Shown piece by piece: positions 53,653-62,935 of a stretch of 64,000 nucleotides of DNA. Source of the DNA: RAM1 sp041905405. Its GTDB lineage: Bacteria; Pseudomonadota; Gammaproteobacteria; Burkholderiales; Burkholderiaceae_C. The stretch lies in the NCBI GenBank assembly GCA_041905405.1, contig JAYRLC010000006.1:91500-155499 (forward strand). Direction: 5' to 3'. The notes under the pieces were generated by a model that saw only the letters and a list, made by a program, of their open reading frames with translations, made no database searches and was not told the origin of the DNA. A program made the translations under genes and the position numbers. Numbering within the stretch: the stretch's first letter is position 1; the number at the start of each line of letters is the position of its first letter.

Positions 53653-54192
53653 TCAGCCAGCCTGGCAATCCTTGGCAATGACTTCATTGATGCGGCGGGC
53701 TTCAGCCGCACGCGCTTCGTCACTCATGAAGTCGCGTTCGCCTTTGGCGTTGGTCGTGGCGATCCGCACGCCGGATTCCAGGGATGCCTTGGCGCGACGG
53801 GCCCGTTCACAATTCTCGGACCGGGTTTTAGCCAGGCTGAGCTCAGCCGCTTTCTTGTTGGCGGCTTCGGCCGCCTCTGCCTGCTTTCTCTTCGCTTCCA
53901 GGTCCTTGTCGACACCCGTCACTTTCGGCGCGGGCGCGGAGGGCGGCTTTGCGGCGGTGGCCGGCACACCCGGCGCGCCGGAAGCGCCGCTACCCGCAGA
54001 GGGCTCCGCCGCGGCTGCCGGCGCCGCCGCCTGCGGCGGCCGCTTCAGGATGTTCTTGGCCGGCACATCGGCGGGAGGCGCTTGGTCGCTGAAGACCTTG
54101 CGTCCGTCCTTGTCGATCCACTGCCACTGGGCGGCGGCGGCCAGGGGCAGGGCCAGGGCGAAGGCTGCGGTGAGGGCGTAGATCGGTTTCAT
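53653..54192 (-). CDS. DUF4124 domain-containing periplasmic protein
   Basis: A 179-residue protein with a signal peptide (MKPIYALTAAFALALPLAAA, cut near AQ). A short DUF4124 domain follows at once (WQWIDKDGRKVFSDQAPPAD). An Ala/Pro-rich spacer leads to a charged, helical C-terminal part (about 95-179, KDLEAKRKQAEAAEAANKKA). The family has no known function; it is common in Burkholderiales and often sits near envelope or nucleotide genes. The ATG at 54192 is 54 bp from the divergent guaB start. A longer frame antisense to guaB is rejected. Confidence 0.85.
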   Translation of the reverse strand: MKPIYALTAAFALALPLAAAAQWQWIDKDGRKVFSDQAPPADVPAKNILKRPPQAAAPAAAAEPSAGSGASGAPGVPATAAKPPSAPAPKVTGVDKDLEAKRKQAEAAEAANKKAAELSLAKTRSENCERARRAKASLESGVRIATTNAKGERDFMSDEARAAEARRINEVIAKDCQAG

Positions 54193-54220
54193 GCGTTCAG
54201 TGTAGTACCAAGGCCACGGG

Positions 54221-54226
54221 TACAAT
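54221..54226 (+). promoter_or_regulatory. Possible -10 box upstream of guaB
   Basis: TACAAT lies 20 bp before the guaB ATG, between the divergent DUF4124 and guaB starts. A TTCAGT at 54196-54201 is a poor -35 at 19 bp. The ribosome site TTGGAG follows at 54234-54239. Confidence 0.35.
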
Positions 54227-54246
54227 CCGTTTTTTGGAGCTTTCTC

Positions 54247-55716
<1,470 letters not shown>

Positions 55717-55726
55717 TCTGTTCTGA

Positions 55727-57349
55727 ATGTCCTCTATGCAACACCAGAAAATCCTCATCCTCGATTTCGGCTCTCAGGTCACACAGCTCATCGCGCGGCG
55801 CATCCGTGAGGCGCATGTTTACTGCGAAGTCCACCCCTGCGACGTGTCGGACGACTGGGTCAGGCAGTACGCGGCCGACGGCGCTCTCAAGGGCGTGATC
55901 CTGTCCGGCAGCCATGCCAGCGTTTACGAAGATACGACCGACAAGGCGCCGCAGGCGGTCTTCCAGCTCGGCGTGCCCGTGCTGGGCATCTGCTATGGCA
56001 TGCAGACCATGGCCCACCAGTTGGGCGGCAAGGTCGAGGGCGGCCACAAGCGTGAGTTCGGCTTTGCGTCCGTGCGCGCGCGGGGCCACACGGCGTTGCT
56101 CAAGGACATTGGGGACTTCACCACGGCCGACGGCCACGGCATGCTCAACGTCTGGATGAGCCATGGTGACAAGGTGACCGAGCTGCCGCCGGGCTTCAAG
56201 CTCATGGCCAGCACGGACAGCTGCCCCATCGCCGGCATGGCCGACGAGGAGCGGCGGTTCTACGCCGTCCAGTTCCATCCCGAAGTCACCCACACCCGGC
56301 AGGGCAAGGCGATACTGGAGCGGTTCGTGCTGGGCATCTGCGGCACCCGGCCCGATTGGGTGATGCGTGACCACATCGCCGAAGCGGTGGAACTCATCCG
56401 CCAGCAGGTGGGTGACGAAGAGGTGATCCTGGGCCTTTCGGGCGGTGTGGACTCCAGCGTGGCAGCGGCGTTGATCCACCGCGCCATTGGTGACCAGCTG
56501 ACCTGCGTGTTCGTGGACCACGGCCTGCTGCGCCTGAACGAGGGCGACATGGTCATGGACATGTTCGTCGGCAAACTGCACGCCAAGGTCATTCGCGTGG
56601 ATGCCAGTGAACTGTTCCTGGGCAAGTTGGCGGGCGTGAGCGATCCGGAAGCCAAGCGCAAGATCATCGGCGGTGAGTTCGTCACCGTCTTCAAGCAGGA
56701 AGCCGCCAAACTGACGAGCGCAGGAGCCAAAGGCGCGAAATGGCTGGCCCAAGGCACGATCTACCCCGACGTGATCGAATCCGGCGGCGCCAAGAGCAAG
56801 AAAGCCGTCACCATCAAGAGCCATCACAACGTGGGCGGCTTGCCGGAGCAGTTGGGCCTGAAGCTGCTGGAGCCGCTGCGTGACCTGTTCAAGGACGAGG
56901 TCCGGGAACTGGGCGTGGCACTGGGCCTGCCGCCCGAGATGGTGTACCGCCATCCGTTCCCGGGACCCGGGCTGGGCGTGCGCATTCTGGGTGAGGTGAA
57001 GAAGGAATACGCCGACCTGCTGCGCCGCGCCGATGCGATCTTCATCGAGGAGCTTCGCAACTTCCGCGACGAAGCCAGCGGCAAGACCTGGTATGACCTG
57101 ACCAGCCAGGCCTTTACCGTGTTCCTGCCTGTCAAGAGCGTCGGCGTCATGGGAGATGGCCGCACGTACGACTATGTGGTGGCCCTGCGCGCCGTGCAGA
57201 CCAGCGACTTCATGACCGCTGACTGGGCCGAGCTGCCCTATGCACTGCTCAAGAAGGTGTCCAGTCGCATCATCAACGAGGTGCGCGGCATCAACCGCGT
57301 GACCTACGACGTGAGCTCCAAGCCGCCCGCCACGATCGAGTGGGAGTGA
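55727..57349 (+). CDS. guaA: GMP synthase (glutamine-hydrolysing) GuaA
   Basis: Converts XMP to GMP with glutamine and ATP, 540 residues. The class I amidotransferase domain has the nucleophile C89 in GICYGMQTMAHQ and the His/Glu of VQFHPEVTHT. The ATP pyrophosphatase P-loop is LGLSGGVDSSVAAALI, and the C-terminal dimerisation domain includes YRHPFPGPGLGVRILGEVKK. A second ATG at 55736 (MQHQKILILDFG) matches many relatives and may be the true start, giving 537 residues; neither ATG has a clear ribosome site. The operon guaB-guaA continues 4 bp later into the GAF-domain gene. Confidence 0.96.
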   Translation: MSSMQHQKILILDFGSQVTQLIARRIREAHVYCEVHPCDVSDDWVRQYAADGALKGVILSGSHASVYEDTTDKAPQAVFQLGVPVLGICYGMQTMAHQLGGKVEGGHKREFGFASVRARGHTALLKDIGDFTTADGHGMLNVWMSHGDKVTELPPGFKLMASTDSCPIAGMADEERRFYAVQFHPEVTHTRQGKAILERFVLGICGTRPDWVMRDHIAEAVELIRQQVGDEEVILGLSGGVDSSVAAALIHRAIGDQLTCVFVDHGLLRLNEGDMVMDMFVGKLHAKVIRVDASELFLGKLAGVSDPEAKRKIIGGEFVTVFKQEAAKLTSAGAKGAKWLAQGTIYPDVIESGGAKSKKAVTIKSHHNVGGLPEQLGLKLLEPLRDLFKDEVRELGVALGLPPEMVYRHPFPGPGLGVRILGEVKKEYADLLRRADAIFIEELRNFRDEASGKTWYDLTSQAFTVFLPVKSVGVMGDGRTYDYVVALRAVQTSDFMTADWAELPYALLKKVSSRIINEVRGINRVTYDVSSKPPATIEWE

Positions 57350-57353
57350 CGTC

Positions 57354-58352
57354 ATGACGGAAGCACCCATCCCCGACAACGACGCGCAGCGCGTTGATGC
57401 CATGGACGCGGCGATGTGCGCGTTCGTGCCCCGGGAAGAGCGGTTTGACCGCATCACGCGCACCGTCCGTCGCCTGCTGGACGTGCCCATGGCGCTGATT
57501 TCGATCGTGGACGTCGACGCCCAGTGGTTCCGGTCCGCCCAGGGGCTCCAGGACCTGGAGACGCCTCGCAGCATTTCGTTCTGCGGTCATGCGGTTGCGT
57601 CCGGCAGGATGCTGGTGGTTCCCGACGCCACCAGCGATCCCCGTTTTTGGGACAACCCCCTGGTGACGCACGCACCCTACATCCGTTCCTACCTTGGCGT
57701 TCCGCTTGCCATCTCGCCGACCGTGCGTGTCGGAACGCTGTGCGCACTGGACACGCGGGTGCGCGAGTTCACCCAGCAGGACATTCTGGGCATGCAGGAC
57801 CTGGCGGCGATGGCTGAGGCCGAGCTGCGGATTGACGCGCTCGGGCTGTCGCAGAAGCAGTTGCTGAGCGAGCTGGGCAAGACCGAGCGGCGCGCCAGCA
57901 TGGACGCTGCAACCGGCTGCTGGAACGCGCGCGCGTTCCGCGAGCTGGTTTCCCTGACAGCGGCAGACTGCCTCTTGCGTGGCACGACCCTGGCACTTTG
58001 CTACGCGCGTGTTCGCAACTATGAAGCGCTTGCCAGCCGCGGCGACAGAACCCAGGCCAACCTGATGCGGCAATTGCTGGCACAGGTGTTGCGACGGCGG
58101 CTGCCGGTGGACGGCGCGCTGGGCAGCCTGGGCGAGCGTGACTTCTGCGCGCTGATTCCCGGCGCTACGCCGCTGGACGTCGAAGGCAGCCTGGCGCAAT
58201 TCACCTTTCCGCAGGTCACGCTGGACATGCCGGGGTTTCATCTGGACATGACGCTGGACCTGGCCTGCAGCCTGGCGTTCCTGGGGGACATGAAATCGGG
58301 CAGTCCCTCCATGGAGCTGTGGGCGACTGCGCTGGCCGGCCTGAAAGACTGA
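57354..58352 (+). CDS. GAF domain protein with degenerate GGDEF domain
   Basis: A 332-residue cytosolic protein. The GAF domain spans about residues 25-165 (FDRITRTVRRLLDVPMALIS; FCGHAVASGRMLVVPDA; YLGVPLAISPTVRVGTLCAL). A GGDEF-like fold follows from about 180 (MDAATGCWNARAFRELVSL resembles the DxLTGxxNRRxF motif). At the signature, residues 260-264 read GERDF (SLGERDFCALIPG) instead of GG[DE]EF. The second Gly and the catalytic acidic pattern are lost, so cyclase activity is doubtful. It sits 4 bp after guaA; GTP binding by a degenerate GGDEF domain next to GMP synthesis is an interesting coincidence but not evidence. Confidence 0.78.
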   Translation: MTEAPIPDNDAQRVDAMDAAMCAFVPREERFDRITRTVRRLLDVPMALISIVDVDAQWFRSAQGLQDLETPRSISFCGHAVASGRMLVVPDATSDPRFWDNPLVTHAPYIRSYLGVPLAISPTVRVGTLCALDTRVREFTQQDILGMQDLAAMAEAELRIDALGLSQKQLLSELGKTERRASMDAATGCWNARAFRELVSLTAADCLLRGTTLALCYARVRNYEALASRGDRTQANLMRQLLAQVLRRRLPVDGALGSLGERDFCALIPGATPLDVEGSLAQFTFPQVTLDMPGFHLDMTLDLACSLAFLGDMKSGSPSMELWATALAGLKD

Positions 58353-58392
58353 CCGCCGGGCGCCGGCCGGGCGGGCGCGGCACAATCCGCCC

Positions 58393-59037
58393 ATGTACCA
58401 GCCGCCCCAGTTCAAATCGACCGACCGCGCGATCGCTGCGCGCCTCATGCGCGAGCATCCGTTCGCCAGCCTGATCTCCGTTGACGATGCCGGGCTGCCC
58501 TATGTCACGCACCTGCCGCTGCACCTGGAAGACCGGGGCGAGGAAGGCGGCTTTGTCCTGCTGGGGCACTGTGCGCGGCCCAATCCGCACTGGCGTTACC
58601 TGCAGGCGCGGCCCACGGCGGTGGCGACCTTCCTGGGGCCGCATGCCTACCTGTCGCCCAGGGTGTATCCCGATCTGGCGCGCGTGCCCACCTGGAACTA
58701 TCTGGCCGTGCATTGCACGGTGCAGGCCACGCTGGTGGAAGAACCACAGGCCAAGGACCGGTTACTCAAGAAGCTGATCGGTGACCATGAGCCGCCCTAC
58801 GCAGAACAATGGAAAGGCCTGGGCGAGGAGTTTGCCCACAAGATGTTGGCGGGCATCGTGGCCTTTGAGCTGAAGGTCAGCGACCTGCAATGCAAGCTCA
58901 AGCTCAACCAGCACCGGCGCGAGTCGCATGCGGCCATGCAGGCCCTGTATGCGTCGGGCAATGAGAACGAACAGGCACTGGCCGCATGGATGAACAGGCT
59001 GGGCCTGGGCGTGCCCGCGAACGACGGAGCGCCATGA
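58393..59037 (+). CDS. FMN-binding negative transcriptional regulator family (PaiB type)
   Basis: A 214-residue split-barrel flavin-binding protein of the PaiB family. It starts MYQPPQFKSTDRAIAARLMR, followed by HPFASLISVDDAGLPYVTHL, GPHAYLSPRVYP and VPTWNYLAVHCTVQA. The C-terminal KLKLNQHRRESHAAMQAL is also typical. The name comes from Bacillus PaiB; DNA binding is not evident in the sequence and an FMN-dependent enzyme is equally possible. A CACAAT box ends 6 bp before the ATG, suggesting a very short or absent leader if it is a -10. The stop overlaps the TadA fusion gene by 4 bp. Confidence 0.85.
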   Translation: MYQPPQFKSTDRAIAARLMREHPFASLISVDDAGLPYVTHLPLHLEDRGEEGGFVLLGHCARPNPHWRYLQARPTAVATFLGPHAYLSPRVYPDLARVPTWNYLAVHCTVQATLVEEPQAKDRLLKKLIGDHEPPYAEQWKGLGEEFAHKMLAGIVAFELKVSDLQCKLKLNQHRRESHAAMQALYASGNENEQALAAWMNRLGLGVPANDGAP

Positions 59038-60416
59038 CCACGTCGGCTGACGGGCAGTTCATGGCCCTGGCGCTGGCACAGGCCCGCCAGGCGGCTGACG
59101 CGGGCGAGGTGCCCGTAGGCGCCGTCGTGGTGCGCAATGGCGAAGTGATTGCGACGGGCCGCAATGCGCCAGTGGCCAGCCACGACCCGACCGCCCATGC
59201 CGAAATTGCGGCGTTGCGTGCCGCGGCCGCGCGCCTGGGCAACTACCGGCTGGATGGCTGCACGCTGTACGTCACGCTGGAGCCGTGCGCCATGTGCAGC
59301 GGGGCGATGCTGCACGCCCGGCTGCAGCGCGTGGTCTATGGTGCGCCGGATGCCAAAACTGGCGCTGCCGGCTCGGTGCTGGATCTGTTTGCCCAGCCGC
59401 GCATCAACCACCAGACGGCCGTGCTCGGCGGGGTGCTTGCCGCCGAATGCGGCGAACTGCTCAGCGCGTTCTTCCAGAACCGGCGTCAGGCTTCGCGTGC
59501 GGCGGCTTCCCCCTTGCGTGACGATGCACTGCGCACGCCGCACGAGCGCTTCGAAAATCTGCCTGGCTATCCATGGGCGCCGCACCATGTCCATGACCTG
59601 CCGGCGCTGGCGGGCCTGCGCATGCATTACCTGGACGAAGGTCCGGTGCAGGCGCCGCTGACCTGGCTGTGCCTGCACGGCAACCCCGCATGGAGCTACC
59701 TGTACCGCCGGATGATCCCCGTTCTGCTGGGCGCTGGCGGCCGCGTCGTGGCGCCGGACATGCCGGGTTTTGGCAAGAGCGACAAACCCAAACGGGACAC
59801 CGCGCACAGCTTCAGCTGGCACCGGCAGGTGCTGCTGGAGTTCGTCGAGCGGCTGGACCTGCGCAACGTCGTGCTGGTCGTGCAGGACTGGGGCGGGCTG
59901 TTGGGCCTGACGCTGCCGATGGACGCGCCCCATCGCTATCGCGGGCTGCTGGTGATGAACACCACGCTGGCCACGGGTGACGCGCCCTTGAGCGCGGGCT
60001 TCATGGCCTGGCGCGAGATGTGCGCCAGGAACCCGGACTTCGATGTTGCACGCCTGCTGGCCAGAGGCAACCCCCACCTGAGCGTCGCCGAATGCGCGGC
60101 CTACAACGCACCGTTTCCTGACCGCGGACACCGGGCCGCGCTGCGGGCCTTTCCTCCCATGGTGCCTGAACGCGCGGATGACGACGGGGCCGCGGTGTCG
60201 CGCCGGGCACGTGCGTTCTGGCGGGACGACTGGGCGGGCCAGACCCTGATGGCCGTGGGCGCGCAGGACCCCGTGCTGGGGCCGCCGGTGATGCAGCAGT
60301 TGCAGCGGACCATCCGCAACTGCCCCGCGCCCATGGTGCTGGCGCAGGCCGGGCATTTTGTGCAGGAGCATGGTGAAGCCGTCGCGCAGGCGGCGGTGGG
60401 ATACTTCCGCCCGTGA
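59034..60416 (+). CDS. tadA: Fusion of tRNA adenosine(34) deaminase TadA with a haloalkane dehalogenase-like alpha/beta hydrolase
   Basis: One open frame of 460 residues with two enzymes. Residues 1 to about 155 are TadA, which makes inosine at the wobble base of tRNA-Arg: zinc/proton-shuttle motif H55-A-E57, TLEPCAMCSGAMLHAR with C85 and C88, then GAPDAKTGAAGS. Residues about 165-460 closely follow the DhlA-type haloalkane dehalogenase pattern: HGNPAWSYLYRRMIPV (H215-P218), PDMPGFGKSDKP, nucleophile D285 in VVQDWGG, acid D412 in GAQDPVLGP and base H441 in QAGHFVQE. W286 and W326 match the two halide-binding tryptophans. The ATG at 59034 overlaps the PaiB stop, and the stop overlaps the LD-carboxypeptidase start (GTGA). 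No frameshift or stop separates the domains. Confidence 0.88.
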   Translation: MTTSADGQFMALALAQARQAADAGEVPVGAVVVRNGEVIATGRNAPVASHDPTAHAEIAALRAAAARLGNYRLDGCTLYVTLEPCAMCSGAMLHARLQRVVYGAPDAKTGAAGSVLDLFAQPRINHQTAVLGGVLAAECGELLSAFFQNRRQASRAAASPLRDDALRTPHERFENLPGYPWAPHHVHDLPALAGLRMHYLDEGPVQAPLTWLCLHGNPAWSYLYRRMIPVLLGAGGRVVAPDMPGFGKSDKPKRDTAHSFSWHRQVLLEFVERLDLRNVVLVVQDWGGLLGLTLPMDAPHRYRGLLVMNTTLATGDAPLSAGFMAWREMCARNPDFDVARLLARGNPHLSVAECAAYNAPFPDRGHRAALRAFPPMVPERADDDGAAVSRRARAFWRDDWAGQTLMAVGAQDPVLGPPVMQQLQRTIRNCPAPMVLAQAGHFVQEHGEAVAQAAVGYFRP

Positions 60417-61372
60417 AAAAGCATATCTACATCTTCTCGCCTTCCAGCGCGGTGCGCGACAAACCGGCCTTCCGGCGAGGCGTGGCCCGGCTGCGGGCCC
60501 TGGGCCATGACGTCGAGATCGACGAAGCCGCGCTCAAAAGCCACATGCGTTTTGCCGGCGACGACGCCACGCGGCTGGCGGCCATCCGCCGCGCGGCGGA
60601 CAGTGGCGCCGATGTGGCGCTGATCTCGCGCGGAGGCTACGGGCTGACCCGCATCCTGGCGGACCTTGACTACCGGCGCGTGGCCAAAGCCATCGGCCGC
60701 GGCACGCGGTTCGTGGGCCTGAGCGATTTCACCGCGTTCCAGAACGCCGTGCTGGCCAAAACCGGCGGCACCACGTGGGCTGGTCCCGCGGTGGGCGAGG
60801 ACTTTGGCGTCGACGGCACCCCTGACGACATCATGGAGGCCTGCTTTGATGACCTGATCGGCGGCCATGGCGAAGGCACCGGCTGGCAACTGCCGCGCAA
60901 CACGCCGCCGCTGCCGACGCGCAAGGACGGCGTGTGGTCAGCCAAAGGCATGCTGTGGGGGGGCAATCTGGCTGTGCTGTGCAGCCTGGTTGGCACGCCG
61001 TGGCTGCCGGCTGTCAAAGGCGGCATCCTCTTTCTGGAAGACGTGCACGAGCACCCTTACCGGCTTGAGCGCATGCTGACCCAGCTGCTGCACAGTGGCG
61101 TGCTGGCGGGGCAAAAGGCCATCGTCCTGGGGCAGTTCACCAACTACAAGCTGGCCCCTCATGACCGGGGGTTCAAACTGCAGACCGTGGTGGACTGGCT
61201 GCGCACCAAGGTGAAAGCCCCCATACTGCAGAACCTGCCTTTCGGCCATGTGCCGACCAAGGTGCTTTTGCCCGTGGGAGCCCAGGTGGAGCTGGCGGTG
61301 GAAGGCCGCGACGCATTCATGCTGTGGGGCCACCAGCCGGGCTCGCATGGCCATGATCACGATCACGGATGA
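60413..61372 (+). CDS. ldcA: LD-carboxypeptidase (LdcA/MccF family, S66)
   Basis: Cytosolic serine peptidase of family S66, which trims murein tetrapeptides during recycling. Some members (MccF) instead cut microcin C. The 319-residue protein has the start region IYIFSPSSAVRDKPAFRRGV, SRGGYGLTRILADLDY, nucleophile serine in FVGLSDFTAFQNAVLA, GGNLAVLCSLVGTPW and FLEDVHEHPYRLERMLTQL with the catalytic Glu. The start is a GTG at 60413 overlapping the upstream stop. The last residues HGHDHDHG form a His/Asp-rich tail that could hold metal. It ends the gua-to-ldcA run of plus-strand genes. Confidence 0.88.
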   Translation: MKKHIYIFSPSSAVRDKPAFRRGVARLRALGHDVEIDEAALKSHMRFAGDDATRLAAIRRAADSGADVALISRGGYGLTRILADLDYRRVAKAIGRGTRFVGLSDFTAFQNAVLAKTGGTTWAGPAVGEDFGVDGTPDDIMEACFDDLIGGHGEGTGWQLPRNTPPLPTRKDGVWSAKGMLWGGNLAVLCSLVGTPWLPAVKGGILFLEDVHEHPYRLERMLTQLLHSGVLAGQKAIVLGQFTNYKLAPHDRGFKLQTVVDWLRTKVKAPILQNLPFGHVPTKVLLPVGAQVELAVEGRDAFMLWGHQPGSHGHDHDHG

Positions 61373-61413
61373 AAACCCGCTGACGCGGAGCGGACGGTCA
61401 GCCGATCAGCGGG
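61372..61413 (-). terminator. Possible terminator for the gene at 61398-61742
   Basis: On the minus strand CCCGCTGA (61413-61406) pairs with TCAGCGGG (61383-61376) around 22 nt and is followed by TTTT. The first arm lies in the last codons of the gene. The long loop makes it weaker than a standard terminator. Confidence 0.45.
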
Positions 61414-61742
61414 CTGGGGCGTGAAGTCAACCCCGCTGGCAGCAATCCCTTGAACATGCCGGTCAGGCGCAGGATCTGCTCGCGCGCCTGGGCTTCACCC
61501 TGCATGGCCGACAAGGCCGCCATGAGGTCCCCGCGCAGGTACCACAGCGCCTGCACGTCATTGGCATAGCGTACGCGGCGCGTGACCTGGGGAAACTGCT
61601 GCGCGCCGGCGGTTCCCAGCATGTCGAGCATGGCCTGGCGGATGTCTTCGGTGCCGTTCTCCAGCATGGACTCGGATGGCTGGGTCGATGCGCCCAGCAA
61701 CCCGTAGATGCTGCTTCGAAGATTCGGTTTGATCCAACGCAT
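61398..61742 (-). CDS. Uncharacterised protein
   Basis: A 114-residue protein I do not recognise. It starts MRWIKPNLRSSIYGLLGAST. The rest is soluble and mostly helical (DIRQAMLDMLGTAGAQQFPQ; YANDVQALWYLRGDLMAALS; EQILRLTGMFKGLLPAGLTS). It has no signal peptide, no cysteines and no repeats. The ATG at 61742 is chosen over an upstream one at 61814 because the extra residues are basic and low in complexity. The gene is alone on the minus strand and shares a 230-bp divergent region with the FHA-cyclase gene, so the two may be regulated together. Confidence 0.65.
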   Translation of the reverse strand: MRWIKPNLRSSIYGLLGASTQPSESMLENGTEDIRQAMLDMLGTAGAQQFPQVTRRVRYANDVQALWYLRGDLMAALSAMQGEAQAREQILRLTGMFKGLLPAGLTSRPSPLIG

Positions 61743-61972
61743 GATTGTTCTGTTGTGAAAGCGGCCGCTTTGCGCAGCCCTACCTAAAGTATGCCGAGCA
61801 TGACGGCAGCGCAAGTCAAAGCCGTGACCTAGTTAACGGAAAACAACGCGCAAAATCAACAAGTTAGTAACGAATCGTCAGGTTACTTCTAATTTCTGAC
61901 AGCCGATGCCCAAAGGGAGAAATCCGGCCGATGCTCTAAACTGCGCGCAGAACAACTCCATCGCGGCGGGGC
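61743..61972. other. Intergenic region between divergent genes, AT-richer than its surroundings
   Basis: Longest gene-free stretch of the window, 230 bp. It contains a perfect 14-bp palindrome AAAGCGGCCGCTTT at 61758-61771, just upstream of the minus-strand gene. GTAAC and GTTAC arms lie 10 bp apart near 61868-61887. A TAAACT possible -10 box at 61939-61944 lies before the cyclase. Divergent promoters are expected, but no -35 stands out. Confidence 0.5.
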
Positions 61973-62935
61973 ATGGCGGTCAATCGTACTGTTGTATTTG
62001 CGGACCTTACGGGCAGTACCGGCGTGTTTGAAGCGCTGGGCAACGCCAAGGCAACCGAGGCCATCACCCGGCTGACACAGTGGATCAGCCAGGTCTGCGA
62101 AGCCCATGACGGCCGGGTCGTCAAGACGCTGGGCGACGGCGTGCTGGCCGTGTTCCCGCGCGAGCGGCAGGCCGTGGACGCTGTGGTGGAACTGCAGCGC
62201 AACCATCTCAAGCGCATCCTCAACTGGCCGCCCAAGCTGCGCATGCGGCTGCAGATCGGGGTGGCCTGCGGCGAAATCGTGGAAGTCGATGGCGACTGCT
62301 ATGGCGACGCGGTCAACGTGGCGTCACGCCTGTCGGATCTGTCGGGGGCCGACCAGATCTGGGCCACGGATTCTGTCGTGAACAGCATTGCCACACCGCC
62401 GGACGGCGTACGGTTTCGCAGCCTGGGGCCCATCAGCATCCGCGGCAAGGCTGAAAAGCGCGTGGTGTTCCGCATCGAATGGCAGGAAGAAGTGGTGTCC
62501 GAGCTGCTCACGGCGCCGGGTTCGCTGGACCTGCTGAAGGCGCAGCAGCGTCCGGACACGGTTCTGGGCCAGATCGAACTGTCGTGGCTGGACGTGAACG
62601 CGTCGTTCAAATCCAGCGACCTGCCGATCCACCTGGGCCGGGTTGTCGAAGCGGAATTCGTGGTCAACGACCAGCGCGTCTCGCGCCTGCACGCCAAGGT
62701 GGAATGGCGCAACGGTGCATTCGTGCTGGTGGACCTGAGCAGCTATGGCACCTGGGTACGCTTTGCGGGCAGCGATACCGAGCTGGCGCTGCGGCGCGAC
62801 GAATGCGTGCTCCACGGCAAGGGTGAGATTGCGCTGGGTGCGCCGTTCAGCGACTTCACCGTGCCGACCGTGAACTTCAATCTATCCGGCGGCTCGGTGG
62901 AGCTGGCCCATCGTTCGGGCCAGCCCTTACGCTGA
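61973..62935 (+). CDS. Class III adenylate/guanylate cyclase with C-terminal FHA domain
   Basis: A 320-residue cytosolic protein. The class III cyclase homology domain fills about residues 5-170: metal-binding D11 in VFADLTGSTGVFE and D55 in KTLGDGVLAVF, K51 and D112 at the base-specifying positions, and N115 and R119 in GDAVNVASRLSDLSG for the transition state. All needed residues are present, and the Lys/Asp pair fits ATP, so cAMP production is likely. An FHA phosphothreonine-binding domain follows at about 215-290 (HLGRVVEAEFVVNDQRVSRL, with G222-R223, S237 and H240; SSYGTWVRF). No kinase gene is adjacent. The 3' end overlaps the convergent DUF72 gene by 9 bp. Confidence 0.85.
   Translation: MAVNRTVVFADLTGSTGVFEALGNAKATEAITRLTQWISQVCEAHDGRVVKTLGDGVLAVFPRERQAVDAVVELQRNHLKRILNWPPKLRMRLQIGVACGEIVEVDGDCYGDAVNVASRLSDLSGADQIWATDSVVNSIATPPDGVRFRSLGPISIRGKAEKRVVFRIEWQEEVVSELLTAPGSLDLLKAQQRPDTVLGQIELSWLDVNASFKSSDLPIHLGRVVEAEFVVNDQRVSRLHAKVEWRNGAFVLVDLSSYGTWVRFAGSDTELALRRDECVLHGKGEIALGAPFSDFTVPTVNFNLSGGSVELAHRSGQPLR

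Noticed and set aside
53515..54246. N-terminal extension of guaB by 244 codons
   Set aside because: The added residues are Gly/Arg/Phe-rich noise antisense to the DUF4124 gene. IMP dehydrogenases begin at MRLL and the ribosome site TTGGAG precedes that ATG.
60950..60970. G-run resembling the GC hairpin repeat
   Set aside because: It codes LWGGNL in the conserved core of the LD-carboxypeptidase and has no pairing C-run.
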